Source: Leptothoe kymatousa TAU-MAC 1615
GTDB taxonomy: Bacteria > Cyanobacteriota > Cyanobacteriia > Phormidesmidales > Phormidesmidaceae
Assembly: GCF_018739865.1 (NCBI RefSeq)
Contig: NZ_JADOER010000002.1
Span: 22,859-86,858 of the forward strand
Length of the DNA: 64,000 nucleotides
Direction: 5' to 3'
Below, piece by piece: positions 17,237 to 26,761 of this stretch (positions within the stretch are counted from its first letter, which is position 1; the number at the start of each line of letters is the position of its first letter). The notes under the pieces were generated by a model that saw only the letters and a program-made list of their open reading frames with translations, did no database searches and was not told the origin of the DNA. Made by a program: the position numbers and the translations under genes.

Positions 17237-17992
17237 TTACAGGGAACTGGAATTTAAACTGTCGGCTTCCCCTTGGGTTTGGGGCAAATGTAAACCACAT
17301 TCCTGTTTGAGACCATTGAACCGTGTGGCCCTCTCATCACCATCGCTGGCGGTCATGGGCCGGCTCGAATGCCAGTCGCCTACGGTTACATAGCCCTGGT
17401 CGAACAACGGATGGTAGGGCAGGTCGTGGGCCGTCAAATACTTATAAACATCCCGGGAATGCCAGGTCAAAATGGGATGGAGCTTATAGATGCCGTTTTG
17501 CTGGGCCAGCCGCCCTAGAGTTTGGCGATGGGAGGTTTGAGTCGCGCGCAGTCCCGCCAGCCATGCCTTAGCTCCAAGTTCTTTTAGGGCTCGCTGCATG
17601 GGTTCAACCTTGCGCATGTAGTCGTATTGGTTGAACGCATCAACATTATCTTGATCCCACAGCCGCCCATGGAGGGCTTCCATGCGGGCCGGACTCATGG
17701 ATGACTGGTAAACCTTGAGGTTCAGGTTTAAGCGCTGGGCTAGCTCATCGGCAAAGCGGTAGGTCTCTTCGGGGAGATAGCCCGTATCGACCCAGATGAC
17801 CGGGATATCAGGCATCACCTGGGTCACCAGGTGTAGCATCACCGCTGACTGAATGCCAAAACTAGTGCTCATGACTAAGGTGTTGCCAAAGGTTTTCGCA
17901 CCCCAGGTAACGAGCTCAGCGGCATCCATATCCCTTAGGGTTTGATTGAGTGCTTCAAGATCTAAGTCGCTTTCTAGCACTGCGTTTGTCAT
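17237..17992 (-). CDS. cysH: Phosphoadenylylsulfate (PAPS) reductase
   Basis: A 251-residue enzyme of the PP-loop family that reduces PAPS to sulfite with thioredoxin. It shows [28 protein letters not shown], the TSHRQTL segment, and the redox motif ECGLH near the C-terminus. It lacks the extra paired cysteines that bind iron-sulfur clusters in APS reductases, so PAPS is the likely substrate. I prefer the ATG at 17992 over the GTG at 18004 because GGAG lies 10 bp upstream. It is upstream of lnt in the same direction. Confidence 0.92.
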   Translation of the reverse strand: MTNAVLESDLDLEALNQTLRDMDAAELVTWGAKTFGNTLVMSTSFGIQSAVMLHLVTQVMPDIPVIWVDTGYLPEETYRFADELAQRLNLNLKVYQSSMSPARMEALHGRLWDQDNVDAFNQYDYMRKVEPMQRALKELGAKAWLAGLRATQTSHRQTLGRLAQQNGIYKLHPILTWHSRDVYKYLTAHDLPYHPLFDQGYVTVGDWHSSRPMTASDGDERATRFNGLKQECGLHLPQTQGEADSLNSSSL

Positions 17993-18122
17993 AGTTTCAG
18001 CCACTCCATGATGCCAGTTTGGAAGTCTATGGGGGTAATGCCAAAGATACCGGGTCGTCCCATCATTGCATCATAGCGGAAAGGCTTTGCCAAGGGCGGT
18101 TTGATCCCCGGTTAACAAAACG

Positions 18123-18884
18123 CTACGCGCCCAGTTTCTGGGCGACAACCCGGAGCCGTCGGTAGTCCGCATGCCATTGGGTGCCGTCGTACATATGGGG
18201 GCGTAAGCGGTTTGCAACTTGCCTGAGGACGTCTTCTGTTGCGGCCCTATCGAGGCCTGCCAAGAGTGAGCCGCCAAACATTTTGAGCCAATTGGCCAGG
18301 CCATTTTCTCTCTCATTCAGGGGGGTGGGGCGATCAATCAGGGCGGCGAAGGTAACCTCTAAGCCGTTTTGCTCCAACAGCTGAGTGTATTCCCCAATAC
18401 TCGGAAAGTACCAGGGGCTTAGGTGCTGTCGCTGTCTAACGGTTTCAACGGCGCCCACAATATTTTGTACGTTCCCGTTGCCCCCAAACTCGGCAACGAA
18501 TTTGCCTCCGGGTTTTAGCGCTTGGGCAATGGCTTGCACCGCTTGCTCCGGTGGTTTTACCCAGTGCAGGGTGGCATTGGAAAAAATGCTGTCCAAGGGT
18601 TGGGCAACTGTAAACGAGCGGGCATCGGCCACCTGAAAGGCAAGGTGGGGATATTGTTGCTGCGCTGTGGTGACCATGGCGGCATCGGCGTCGATGCCGG
18701 TAACCGTCGCTCCGGTTTGGGCGATGGCCTGGGTCAGCTGGCCGGTGCCGCAGCCCAAGTCAAGAATATGTTCGCCAGCTTGGGGGGCGAGCAGCTGGAG
18801 CACGTCTGCCCCATACTGCCAAACAAAGCTGTGTTGGGTTTGGTAGCGGTCTGGGTTCCAATGTTGTTGGGGGTTAGTGGCCAT
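18123..18884 (-). CDS. Class I SAM-dependent methyltransferase
   Basis: A 253-residue protein with the SAM-binding motif ILDLGCGTGQLT near residues 40-50, a second acidic motif GIDADAAMV, and the post-I pattern typical of trans-aconitate methyltransferase-like proteins (WNPDRYQTQHSFVWQYG at the start). The substrate is unknown. It is divergent from the LysR gene at 18988, with 103 bp between them, the classic arrangement for a LysR target gene. Confidence 0.85.
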   Translation of the reverse strand: MATNPQQHWNPDRYQTQHSFVWQYGADVLQLLAPQAGEHILDLGCGTGQLTQAIAQTGATVTGIDADAAMVTTAQQQYPHLAFQVADARSFTVAQPLDSIFSNATLHWVKPPEQAVQAIAQALKPGGKFVAEFGGNGNVQNIVGAVETVRQRQHLSPWYFPSIGEYTQLLEQNGLEVTFAALIDRPTPLNERENGLANWLKMFGGSLLAGLDRAATEDVLRQVANRLRPHMYDGTQWHADYRRLRVVAQKLGA

Positions 18885-18941
18885 GGCGATGATCTCTGGA
18901 CTACTTCCAACCTACGGAGGATTTTTTAAGATGTCCAATAT

Positions 18942-18957
18942 ATAGTTAAGGCTCTAT
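18942..18957. promoter_or_regulatory. Possible LysR-type dyad ATAG-N8-CTAT
   Basis: A short AT-rich dyad lies in the 103-bp space between the divergent methyltransferase and LysR genes. Its spacing fits a LysR-type site, but the arms are only 4 bp, so chance is possible. Confidence 0.3.
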
Positions 18958-18987
18958 TGATATTTAAAAAGTATTAGTTGCCTGGCC

Positions 18988-19935
18988 ATGGAACTGCGAC
19001 ACCTGCGTTATTTTTTGGCGGTGGCTGAGGAGCTGCATTTTGGCCGGGCGGCCTTACGGTTGCAAATGGCCCAACCGCCCCTCAGTCAGCAGATTAAGCA
19101 ACTAGAAGCTGAGCTGGGGGTGCAGCTGTTTTCCCGTACCCGACGACGGGTGGCATTGACCGCTGCTGGTGTGGTGTTTCAGCAAGAGGTGGAATTGTTG
19201 TTGGCCCAGCTCCAGCAGGCGGTGGCCAAAACCCAACGGGCCGATCGTGGTGCGGTGGGGAGTTTAGCGATCGCATTTGTTAGTTCTGCCATGTACAGCC
19301 TGCTGCCCGAGGGGCTCCAACGGTTTCGACAACACTATCCCCAGGTCAATATTGTTCTCCATGAGCTGTCCACCCAAGAACAAATTCAAGGGTTGTTTAA
19401 CAACCAGTTGGATATTGGCTTTGTGCGCCCTCCTATAGATCAAGAAAAATTACAAACCCAATCTGTGCTGCAGGAATCCTTAGTGGCGGCGCTACCCGCC
19501 CATCATCCTTTGGCAGGGCGGCCCAGCATTGCGATCAGCGATTTGCAAACCGAAGCCTTTGTCTTATTCCCTCGGCCCAAGGCGGTGCAGCTATACGATC
19601 AAATTGTGAACCTGTGTCATCAGGGCGGATTTAGCCCTAACGTGGTGCAGCAGGCGGCCCAAATGCAAACAATTCTAAGTTTGGTGACAGCCAATCTGGG
19701 GGTAGCCATTGTGCCCGAATCCCTGCAAAATTTACAGCGTCGTGGGGTGTGTTTTGTGCCCTTTACTCAACCCACACCCCAGGCGGAGGTATGCATGGTT
19801 TGGCGACAAGACCAGCCGACACCCGTGGTGGAAACCTTTGTGGCAGAGATGCTACAACTGCCCAAAGAGAGACTTGAGCCGGGCGGGCATGGAATGCCGG
19901 GCGGGCCTGGAATGCCGCCTCAACCGGCGGGTTGA
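18988..19935 (+). CDS. LysR-family transcriptional regulator
   Basis: A 315-residue protein. Residues 1-60 are the winged helix-turn-helix (MELRHLRYFLAVAEELHFGRAALRL.MAQPPLSQQIKQLE), and 90-295 the periplasmic-binding-like sensor domain. The sensor resembles the aromatic-ligand (BenM/CatM-like) branch. The effector is unknown. The last 20 residues are a Gly/Met/Pro tail (GMPGGPGMPPQP) that looks like a late extension. The gene ends inside the 3' end of the convergent ppx gene (16-bp overlap). It probably regulates itself and the divergent methyltransferase. Confidence 0.9.
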   Translation: MELRHLRYFLAVAEELHFGRAALRLQMAQPPLSQQIKQLEAELGVQLFSRTRRRVALTAAGVVFQQEVELLLAQLQQAVAKTQRADRGAVGSLAIAFVSSAMYSLLPEGLQRFRQHYPQVNIVLHELSTQEQIQGLFNNQLDIGFVRPPIDQEKLQTQSVLQESLVAALPAHHPLAGRPSIAISDLQTEAFVLFPRPKAVQLYDQIVNLCHQGGFSPNVVQQAAQMQTILSLVTANLGVAIVPESLQNLQRRGVCFVPFTQPTPQAEVCMVWRQDQPTPVVETFVAEMLQLPKERLEPGGHGMPGGPGMPPQPAG

Positions 19936-21584
19936 AACTCTAAGGACACGTCAAATTCTGCTTCAAAGCAAGCTTTTTTGTCGTTGGCGCTCCAAATTTC
20001 GAGTTCGCAACTGTCGCCCGGATGGTTGGGGGTAAAGCGGATGGTGACCTGACGCTTTTTGGCGGTGAATGTGGTTTGGAAACCTGCGATCGCACCCAGT
20101 CGCCGTCGATCCAGCCCTACGGCCACCCGCAGCATGGCACTGAGCTGGCTAACAATTTTGCGGTTCTCCTTAGTCAAAGCCTTATAGGCATCGTGCTTGA
20201 GCTTGGGTTGGCTCTTGCGATGGTAGCGACCAATATTGGCAATAAGTTCAATTTCAGTGCTGGTAAAGCCCAACAGCTCCCCATTGCGAATTAAATAGTA
20301 AGAATGCTTGTGGTGGGCCCCATGGCTAACAAAGTGACCACAGTTATGGAGCATGGTCGCCGCCCATAGCAGCTCCCGTTCTATCGGTCCCCACTGGTGC
20401 AAAATATTGCGAGTTTGATCAAACAAGGTCAACGCAAACTTAGCCACCACCTTACTGTGGTCCATGTTGACCCGATACTTATGGGCCGCCTTCATCACAC
20501 TGCGTTCCCGCACCGACTGCTGATACTGCATGCGGTCTTCAATCAGCCCGTGGGTGAGCATCCAGTCCACCACCAGCCCTTCCCGCAGGGCATGCTCGCA
20601 AATGGTAATCCGATCCACCCCCAGCAGCCGCATGGCTTCCTGCAAAATCACTGCCCCCGGCACAATAATTTCAGCCCGCCGTGCAGAAATATCAGGCAGC
20701 TTCAAACGCTCACTAAAGCTCATGCGTCGCAGCTTTTCAATGCCCCGTTCCAGTTCCTTGAGGGTCATGGTATACCCATTGATCGGGTCTGGGGCGGCGC
20801 CCGCTTTATCAATGGCCGTCACAATGGCAAGGGATTCAATGGTGCCGGATGTGCCCACCAAAGACAAGGATTCCCCTGCCCCAAGTTTAGTTTTAAGCTC
20901 ATCGGTGTTAGGCTCTAGCCGCCCGCGCACATAGGCCTGTAGCTGTAAAAACTCTTCCGCACTAATGGGGTTGGTGGTGATCATCTGGGCGTTGAGGCGC
21001 ACAGCCCCCACCTTGGTGCTGCTGAGGAAGCGATGGCGTTCGCCAGTACCCAAGATAATTTCGGTAGACCCCCCACCGATATCAATAATGCCGTGGGGTT
21101 GGCCATGGAGTTCCATGCCAGAAAGAACGCCCAAATAGATCCGCCGCGCTTCTTCTAGCCCTGAAATGAGGTTAATATCCAGGCCCACTTCCTGCTTAAC
21201 CCGATCAATAAAGACCTGGCCATTGCTGGCTTCACGGCTCGCACTGGTGGCAACGGTAACAATGTCATCGGCATTGAGACTTGCCGCAATTTGTTGGCAC
21301 CGTTTCAGGGCTGCAATGCCACGGTCCATGGCTTCATCGGACAGGCAGTTGGTGCCTGGGCGAAAGTTGCCGAGGCGCACGGTATCCTTTTCTCGACCAA
21401 TAATGGTGAATGCGGGCAGATCGGGTTGAATTTTCACCACCACCATGTGGACTGAGTTTGTCCCCACGTCAATCGCCGCTAAAATTCGATCTCCTTGAAG
21501 GGATTGGCGGAGCTCAATGGACGTGGCTGCAGGACTGGGGGAATAGATGGCCTGGCCCAAGGGCTCAGTGGCTGAATCAACCAT
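19920..21584 (-). CDS. ppx: Ppx/GppA phosphatase family protein
   Basis: A 554-residue protein. The N-terminal ASKHA-type phosphatase domain starts with AAIDVGTNSVHMVVV and contains GIIDIGGGSTEI. The C-terminal part is HD-like (LHNCGHFVSHGAHHKHSYYLI). Ppx releases phosphate from polyphosphate; GppA acts on pppGpp. Sequence alone does not separate the two, though the long HD-bearing form is typical of exopolyphosphatase. The ATG at 21584 follows a roughly 400-bp gap. The 3' end overlaps the LysR gene by 16 bp. Confidence 0.9.
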   Translation of the reverse strand: MVDSATEPLGQAIYSPSPAATSIELRQSLQGDRILAAIDVGTNSVHMVVVKIQPDLPAFTIIGREKDTVRLGNFRPGTNCLSDEAMDRGIAALKRCQQIAASLNADDIVTVATSASREASNGQVFIDRVKQEVGLDINLISGLEEARRIYLGVLSGMELHGQPHGIIDIGGGSTEIILGTGERHRFLSSTKVGAVRLNAQMITTNPISAEEFLQLQAYVRGRLEPNTDELKTKLGAGESLSLVGTSGTIESLAIVTAIDKAGAAPDPINGYTMTLKELERGIEKLRRMSFSERLKLPDISARRAEIIVPGAVILQEAMRLLGVDRITICEHALREGLVVDWMLTHGLIEDRMQYQQSVRERSVMKAAHKYRVNMDHSKVVAKFALTLFDQTRNILHQWGPIERELLWAATMLHNCGHFVSHGAHHKHSYYLIRNGELLGFTSTEIELIANIGRYHRKSQPKLKHDAYKALTKENRKIVSQLSAMLRVAVGLDRRRLGAIAGFQTTFTAKKRQVTIRFTPNHPGDSCELEIWSANDKKACFEAEFDVSLEFQPAG

Positions 21585-21987
21585 TATGAATAATAAGCGG
21601 GATATTATGCCGTTGCTGATGGAGGGGATGAAACGATCTGCCTAACTGGCTCTTGGCTCAGATTTAAGCAAGACAATCATGCCGAGGTTCAGCAACGCCG
21701 ATGTTACTTATCTTACATTTTCGGTACTTCTACCGAATTAAGTGTTGTAAGGCTTTTTTGCCAGCTTTATACTTGCCAGCCCTATATCTAAGGCGCTGCC
21801 CATGGCCGGATGTATGCCTTGTGGAAGTCAATGGCAGGCGCACGGACGATAGATTACCTTCTGTGGCGGCTATCTTCATGGCCCAGTTAAGTATGCTAGC
21901 CTCTGATTAAGGTATCGCTAATTGACAACCTAGAGAATACATGCATCTGGGTTGGTTCTAAATTTTGCCAACGGGAGGCATTTGTTC
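21585..21987. other. Intergenic region upstream of the Bax-inhibitor-like gene
   Basis: A 403-bp gap between divergent genes. It has a TTGACA at 21922-21927 with no good -10 at normal spacing, and a small hairpin TTCGGT/ACCGAA at 21720-21737. I see no gene. Confidence 0.5.
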
Positions 21988-22671
21988 ATGATTACGGTGG
22001 CTCAAGCTCGACCCAATGAGCGAGCGGAATTTATTAAACGCACCTACACCCATCTTGCAGGGGCCGTCGGCGCGTTTATCGTAGTTGAGTTTTTATTTTT
22101 TCAGCTGGGCATTGCCCAAATGCTGGCTACTTTCTTTATGGGTAGTCGCTTTGGTTGGTTAGCTTTGCTGGGGGGCTTTGCTTTGCTGGGGTACATGGCC
22201 AGCAACATGGCGGCTAAAGCCAATGATGTCAATACCCAATATATGGGGTTGGGGCTGTACGTCATCGGTGAGGCAATTCTTTTTGCTCCACTTTTAGTGA
22301 TGGCCGTCCTATATTCTGACCCATCGGTGTTGCCCACCGCTGCGGTCATTACCCTGTTTCTATTTGGGGGCTTAACGGCGGTCGCCTTTACCTCCGGTAA
22401 AGACTTTTCGTTCCTAGGTGGGGTGCTCAAAATTGCCGGCATGATTGCCCTGGGGCTGATTGTGTGTAGCCTGCTGTTTGGCTTCTCCCTGGGGCTGATT
22501 TTCTCCTTCTTTATGGTGGCCTTTGCCGGGGCTGCGATTTTGTACAAAACATCGAATGTGATGTACCGCTACTCCACCAACCAGCATGTGGCAGCGTCCT
22601 TAGAGTTATTCGCTGCGGTCATGTTGCTGTTTTGGTATGTGCTGCGCATTGTGATGTCCTCTCGCCGTTAG
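21988..22671 (+). CDS. Bax inhibitor-1 / YccA family membrane protein
   Basis: A 227-residue protein with seven hydrophobic helices and the family ending ASLELFAAVMLLFWYVLRIV. The ATG at 21988 is chosen because GGGAGG lies 10 bp before it; an upstream in-frame start has none. Family members are putative ion or calcium channels or modulators of membrane-protein turnover. The function in cyanobacteria is not established. A hairpin with a short T-run follows at 22701-22724. Confidence 0.87.
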   Translation: MITVAQARPNERAEFIKRTYTHLAGAVGAFIVVEFLFFQLGIAQMLATFFMGSRFGWLALLGGFALLGYMASNMAAKANDVNTQYMGLGLYVIGEAILFAPLLVMAVLYSDPSVLPTAAVITLFLFGGLTAVAFTSGKDFSFLGGVLKIAGMIALGLIVCSLLFGFSLGLIFSFFMVAFAGAAILYKTSNVMYRYSTNQHVAASLELFAAVMLLFWYVLRIVMSSRR

Positions 22672-22700
22672 GACGCGCATCTCATTCTTAAATGCTTGGC

Positions 22701-22724
22701 AGCCCCTGGTCCTGGCCAGGGGTT
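22701..22724 (+). terminator. Hairpin terminator after the Bax-inhibitor-like gene
   Basis: CCCCTGG (22703-22709) pairs with CCAGGGG (22716-22722) across a 6-nt loop, followed by TTTGCTG. The T-tract is short. Confidence 0.55.
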
Positions 22725-22779
22725 TGCTGTAGGAATTTAATTGGATGACTGGCAGACCCCGTGGTTGGAAAATATGTCT

Positions 22780-23388
22780 CTACCGTCCTTTGAGGAGGTT
22801 GAGAATTTCGTTGCCTACCGACTTATAGTCTTGCCATCCCCGTTCAGAGCGTTGGTCTTTCACGTCGTAAACCGGTATGCCCTGCATGGCGGCTTTTTGA
22901 AAGGCGGCCAATCGACCAATGCCACGGTCAAAGGTGGGTAGATCAGCTTCTTTGAGCAGCTTTTTGACCTCATCCCCGGCACGACTTGGCTTCGGCGGAA
23001 TGGACGTCACCAAGATCCGATATTGGTGGGTCTGGATGGATTTGAGGTATTCAATGGTTAATACCAGGGCATCCAAGGACAAAATATCGGGCATTGTGGG
23101 CAAAACGAGCAAATCGCACGAGTTGGCTAGGGCTGCCAAATCTTCGGTGGTGGGTCGTGCCTGGGTGTCAATAATGATGTGTTTGTAGGCGTCGCTTTGG
23201 GTTTCTGCTTGCCACTGGTCTACGACTACAAATGGCAGCTCCCCACGACTCGCCCAACCTAGGGCCGAGCGGTTGGGATCGGCATCGATCAGTAATGTTT
23301 TGCCTTTGCCTTGAAAAAAGGCAGCTAGATGGATGGCGGTTGTTGTTTTGCCGACGCCACCTTTGAAGCTGGCTACCGTGATAATCAT
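22780..23388 (-). CDS. Orphan ParA/MinD-type ATPase
   Basis: A 202-residue protein with the deviant Walker A FKGGVGKTTTAIHL (with signature lysine), a Walker A' LIDADPNRSALGWA, and a Walker B-like IIIDTQA. The ATG at 23388 gives MIITVASFKGG; a GTG two codons earlier is possible. Such ATPases position DNA, carboxysomes or other cargo with an adaptor. No ParB, MinE-like or McdB-like gene is next to it, so the cargo is unknown. It is divergent from tsaE. Confidence 0.88.
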   Translation of the reverse strand: MIITVASFKGGVGKTTTAIHLAAFFQGKGKTLLIDADPNRSALGWASRGELPFVVVDQWQAETQSDAYKHIIIDTQARPTTEDLAALANSCDLLVLPTMPDILSLDALVLTIEYLKSIQTHQYRILVTSIPPKPSRAGDEVKKLLKEADLPTFDRGIGRLAAFQKAAMQGIPVYDVKDQRSERGWQDYKSVGNEILNLLKGR

Positions 23389-23593
23389 AGGCACTGCTAA
23401 TCTTGGCTATTGCAATTGACCGATATGCCAACTGCCCATCAGGCTAGTTTGGTTAGGTCAACGCTGTCGGCATGACCATGGTTTTAACTAACCTGATAAA
23501 TGTTATACACAACGATACAGTTGGAGTGCTGTCTGTCCAAGGTGGGTTTTCATAACCTGATTGCCGTAATTTTTGTTGGTTTAAGGACTATTT

Positions 23594-24094
23594 ATGCCCA
23601 TCTCAGTAAAACTGGCGGATCTTAGGGCCACCCATCGTTTCGGATGGCTGCTGGGGCAATGTTTACCAGTTGGGACGGTGTTGCTGCTATCGGGGCCTTT
23701 GGGCAGTGGTAAAACTGCGTTGACCCAGGGTTTGGGTGCAGGGTTAGGGATTGAACAAACTATTGATAGCCCGACATTTACCTTAATCAATGAGTATTTG
23801 ACGGGACGATTGCCCCTCTATCATGTGGATTTGTATCGCTTGGAGGGGGCGGCGGCGGATAGCCTGTATCTGGAAACCTATTGGGATGGGGAAGAGGTGG
23901 AGCCTGGTATTTTGGTGATCGAGTGGGCCGAACGGTTGCGATACTTGCCGGATGTGCCAATTCGACTTAGTTTGGCCTATGCAGGTAATGGCCGTCGGGC
24001 TGAACTGACCTGGCCGACTGATTGGCAGGCTGAGGTGTGGCGCAAATTGCAGGAGGGATTACGGCACGATGAAATATTGGTTGATGAAGTCTGA
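23594..24094 (+). CDS. tsaE: tRNA t6A biosynthesis ATPase TsaE
   Basis: A 166-residue protein with P-loop GPLGSGKT at 34-41 and the family segments DSPTFTLINEY and HVDLYRL, then GILVIEWAERL. TsaE works with TsaB and TsaD to make threonylcarbamoyl-adenosine at position 37 of tRNAs that read ANN codons. An AAGGA ribosome site precedes the ATG. Its last 26 bp overlap the start of the EVE gene. Confidence 0.94.
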   Translation: MPISVKLADLRATHRFGWLLGQCLPVGTVLLLSGPLGSGKTALTQGLGAGLGIEQTIDSPTFTLINEYLTGRLPLYHVDLYRLEGAAADSLYLETYWDGEEVEPGILVIEWAERLRYLPDVPIRLSLAYAGNGRRAELTWPTDWQAEVWRKLQEGLRHDEILVDEV

Positions 24095-24524
24095 ACCCGA
24101 TGTGTACAGCATTGATGATTTGGAGCGCGATCGCAACGAAATTTGGGATGGGGTGCGCAACTACCAGGCCCGCAATTTCCTCAAGTCCATGACCATTGGC
24201 GATATTGCCTTTTTCTACCATTCCAATACCAAGCCCCCGGGCATTGCCGGGCTGATGAAAATTAGCGAAGAGATGGTGGTCGACCCCACCCAGTTTGACC
24301 AAGCCAGCAAATACTACGATGCCAAATCCACCCCAGGGGCTCCCCGCTGGCACACGGTCACCGTCAGCTATGTGGAAACCTTTGGCCACTACATTAGCCT
24401 GGATGAACTAAAGCAAAATTTTGAACCCGACGAACTCCAGGTGGTCAAACGGGGCAATCGTTTGTCCGTGATGCCCATCGCTGACGACATTGCCAAGCGC
24501 ATTTTGACCTTAGCAAAACCGTAG
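24069..24524 (+). CDS. EVE domain protein
   Basis: A 151-residue single-domain protein with hallmark MKYWLMKSEPDVYSIDDL at the start, then WDGVRNYQARNFLKSM and FYHSN..PPGIAGL. EVE domains belong to the PUA-like/YTH group and bind modified bases in DNA or RNA. The start lies 26 bp inside tsaE in another frame, so translation of the two is coupled. The pairing with a tRNA-modification gene suggests, but does not prove, a role with modified RNA. Confidence 0.92.
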   Translation: MKYWLMKSEPDVYSIDDLERDRNEIWDGVRNYQARNFLKSMTIGDIAFFYHSNTKPPGIAGLMKISEEMVVDPTQFDQASKYYDAKSTPGAPRWHTVTVSYVETFGHYISLDELKQNFEPDELQVVKRGNRLSVMPIADDIAKRILTLAKP

Positions 24525-24558
24525 TGGGGCGCTGGATTTGATCAATTCTGGCCGCTCT

Positions 24559-25518
24559 CTATAACGTTTGCTGCTTGAGCCAATCTAGAATCAGCCCATT
24601 GACGATTTCCGGTCGTTCATCATGGGGACAGTGGCCGGTGTCTGGGATGGAGTGAAACGCCACGTCTTGTGTGGGATCCGCTGCCATTTGTTGATACAGT
24701 TTGGCACCTTGAATCGGCGTCCAAGGATCCGTTTCGCCCCACAACACCAGCAAGGGCTGGTTAATTTTTTGGAGTAGTTCACTGGGGCGAGGCCCTGGAG
24801 GTGCCGTCAAAATTGAGGCGAAAACTTTTTGAGCCCCTGGATCACAGGACGGACGGTGGAGTAACTCCACCAGTTCAGGGGTAATGGCATCACGATTGCC
24901 GTAAACCTGTTTTAGGGCCCCGCGAATCCGAAATCGCGATCGCACCTGGTCAAAAACTAACGGTCCCAATACTGGGGCACTCACCACTTTACTAAAGAGG
25001 CCCATCACCACACTGAGAGGTCTCGGTAAATCCTCTGGCCGGTGGTTCAAACTGCCCGCACAGTTGAGTAATACACCACCTGCTGCAATATCCGGGGAAT
25101 TGGCTAGGGTCATCAAAACCAATAATCCACCGATGGAATTACCCACAAAAATAGCAGGGACACGAATATGCTGCCGCCAAAAATCCCGTAGCAGAAATTC
25201 CCAAAGATTAAGGGAGTAATCTAAAGCTGGCTTTTCCGATGCCCCAAACCCCAATAAATCTAGGGCAAACACCTGATACCCTGCTGCTGCCAACACAGAA
25301 ATATTCTGCCGCCAGTGGCCAATGGACGCACCAAAGCCATGGACTAAAACCAACGGTATACCCTGACCCTCAACGGCATATTGAACGTCATAGCCTCGCC
25401 AGTTCCAAAGGCCCGTCTGTCTTTGGGTATCACTTTCAGCAGGGGGCGCAGTCGCAGGACTCAGGGAATTTAAATCGGTGGGCGATGGAGCAGAGGGGGT
25501 AATAGTTTGGCCGGTCAT
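24559..25518 (-). CDS. Alpha/beta hydrolase
   Basis: A 319-residue hydrolase. After a Ser/Thr/Pro-rich N-terminus of about 35 residues comes VLVHGFGASIGHWRQN (oxyanion HG), nucleophile motif GNSIGG, acid region LWGETDPWTP, and catalytic His in DTGHCPHDE. The GNS.GG form is common in chloroplast and cyanobacterial hydrolases related to pheophytinase-like enzymes. The substrate is unknown. Its ATG overlaps the DUF4058 stop by 4 bp (ATGA), so the two are co-translated. Confidence 0.88.
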   Translation of the reverse strand: MTGQTITPSAPSPTDLNSLSPATAPPAESDTQRQTGLWNWRGYDVQYAVEGQGIPLVLVHGFGASIGHWRQNISVLAAAGYQVFALDLLGFGASEKPALDYSLNLWEFLLRDFWRQHIRVPAIFVGNSIGGLLVLMTLANSPDIAAGGVLLNCAGSLNHRPEDLPRPLSVVMGLFSKVVSAPVLGPLVFDQVRSRFRIRGALKQVYGNRDAITPELVELLHRPSCDPGAQKVFASILTAPPGPRPSELLQKINQPLLVLWGETDPWTPIQGAKLYQQMAADPTQDVAFHSIPDTGHCPHDERPEIVNGLILDWLKQQTL

Positions 25519-26363
25519 GCCTGCAAATGTGCGCTACGTCTTTTTAACTTTTCTTCATCATATCCGTTTGTGATCTGACTCGATTGCCTCAACCCAGCCT
25601 CACCTAATAAATTATCGAGCCATTGGCTCGCATCTGGCTGTAGTGGAGGAATGGGATCCCGCTCGTAGTTGATGGAAAAATCGTAGTTCGCGCCGGCACA
25701 GGCATCATCCAGAGCCTGCTTTAAATTAACGGTACATTGCGCTTGGGTGCCCTCCCCATCCTGGGAACGGCTAATGGGAATCGTTAGCAGTGGAATGGGT
25801 GCATTCACCTGCCATGTATACATCTCTGCCTTCGGACGCTGATCGCTGCGGCTGACTAGAACCCGATAGTCGATATTGCTAGGGCCATAGGCAGAAATCG
25901 GCTCCCATCCCCGGAGTAAATCGATTTCTACAAAGTGGGTGTCGCCGCCAAAAATGGCTTCACATCGCTGCTCATAGTTGTCTCGACCCCGTCCAGGTCG
26001 TTTCTTTTGAGGCGTCAGGGTTTCGACAATGGTGACCGTGGTGCCAATGTGCTGATCCACGATTTCGATGTAGTCTTCTTGGATGGTTTGAGGAACGGCA
26101 ATATAGGTAGGAATAGGCTGTTGAGATGAGGCTCCATTTTGAGCAATCGGGCCTTTAAATCGGTTTTCCTGCGCCGATTGCCCCACCACCAAGCTATCCT
26201 CGCCACTCACACGGTAAACCCGTTTGCGAATGATGATGAGGTAGCGGTCAGAGACTTCATTTTTCAACAAATTGGCCAATGCAGTTACAAACTGCGGATG
26301 AATTTCAGGCCAAAGGTCGGGGTGTTCCAGGTAAGGGTTCATGCCGGGAAACATTACAGGCAT
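25515..26363 (-). CDS. DUF4058 family protein
   Basis: A 282-residue protein with the family opening MFPGMNPYLEHPDLWPEIHP and the segment ETLTPQKKRPGRG..Y. The family is abundant in cyanobacteria and Planctomycetes, and its function is unknown. There is no signal or membrane segment. The start could be the ATG at 26363 or 26354. It is the first gene of a two-gene operon with the alpha/beta hydrolase (ATGA overlap). Confidence 0.87.
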   Translation of the reverse strand: MPVMFPGMNPYLEHPDLWPEIHPQFVTALANLLKNEVSDRYLIIIRKRVYRVSGEDSLVVGQSAQENRFKGPIAQNGASSQQPIPTYIAVPQTIQEDYIEIVDQHIGTTVTIVETLTPQKKRPGRGRDNYEQRCEAIFGGDTHFVEIDLLRGWEPISAYGPSNIDYRVLVSRSDQRPKAEMYTWQVNAPIPLLTIPISRSQDGEGTQAQCTVNLKQALDDACAGANYDFSINYERDPIPPLQPDASQWLDNLLGEAGLRQSSQITNGYDEEKLKRRSAHLQA

Positions 26364-26761
26364 TAACTATCCTCTGAATGGTCGATGACTTAACTGTTGT
26401 AGTGAATCTGATGAACGGGCATTGGTCCTGTTGCTAACCAAACTGCCTGGAATGAAACACTCAAGATTCTAGCAACTCAAAATTAGAGCGGTAGAATCAT
26501 GAAAAGTTCATATTTACGAGCGTTGTGTAAGGCTAACTTAGCCTAGTTATTAGATATAGGGTTAACCATAAAAATTAAAGACTCGATAAAGCGGACGAAC
26601 CTGATTGGGAATCTCTGGATTAGTTGTGTACCTTGGGAGATTTCTTAGAATCTTTTCATAGGTTTTTGAGCGATAACAGGACTTTCGATCAATTTAATCG
26701 ATAGTGTTTTCAGGTCCTGGTGGCGTTGGCACAATATAAATAATGCGAAAGGGAAGGGGGT
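26364..26761. other. AT-rich intergenic region between divergent genes
   Basis: A 398-bp gap that must hold promoters for DUF4058 (minus) and the TPR gene (plus). I see no gene and no RNA motif. Confidence 0.5.

Noticed and set aside
21922..21950. TTGACA-based promoter for the Bax-inhibitor-like gene
   Set aside because: No -10-like hexamer lies 16-18 bp downstream, so it is noted only as a possibility.
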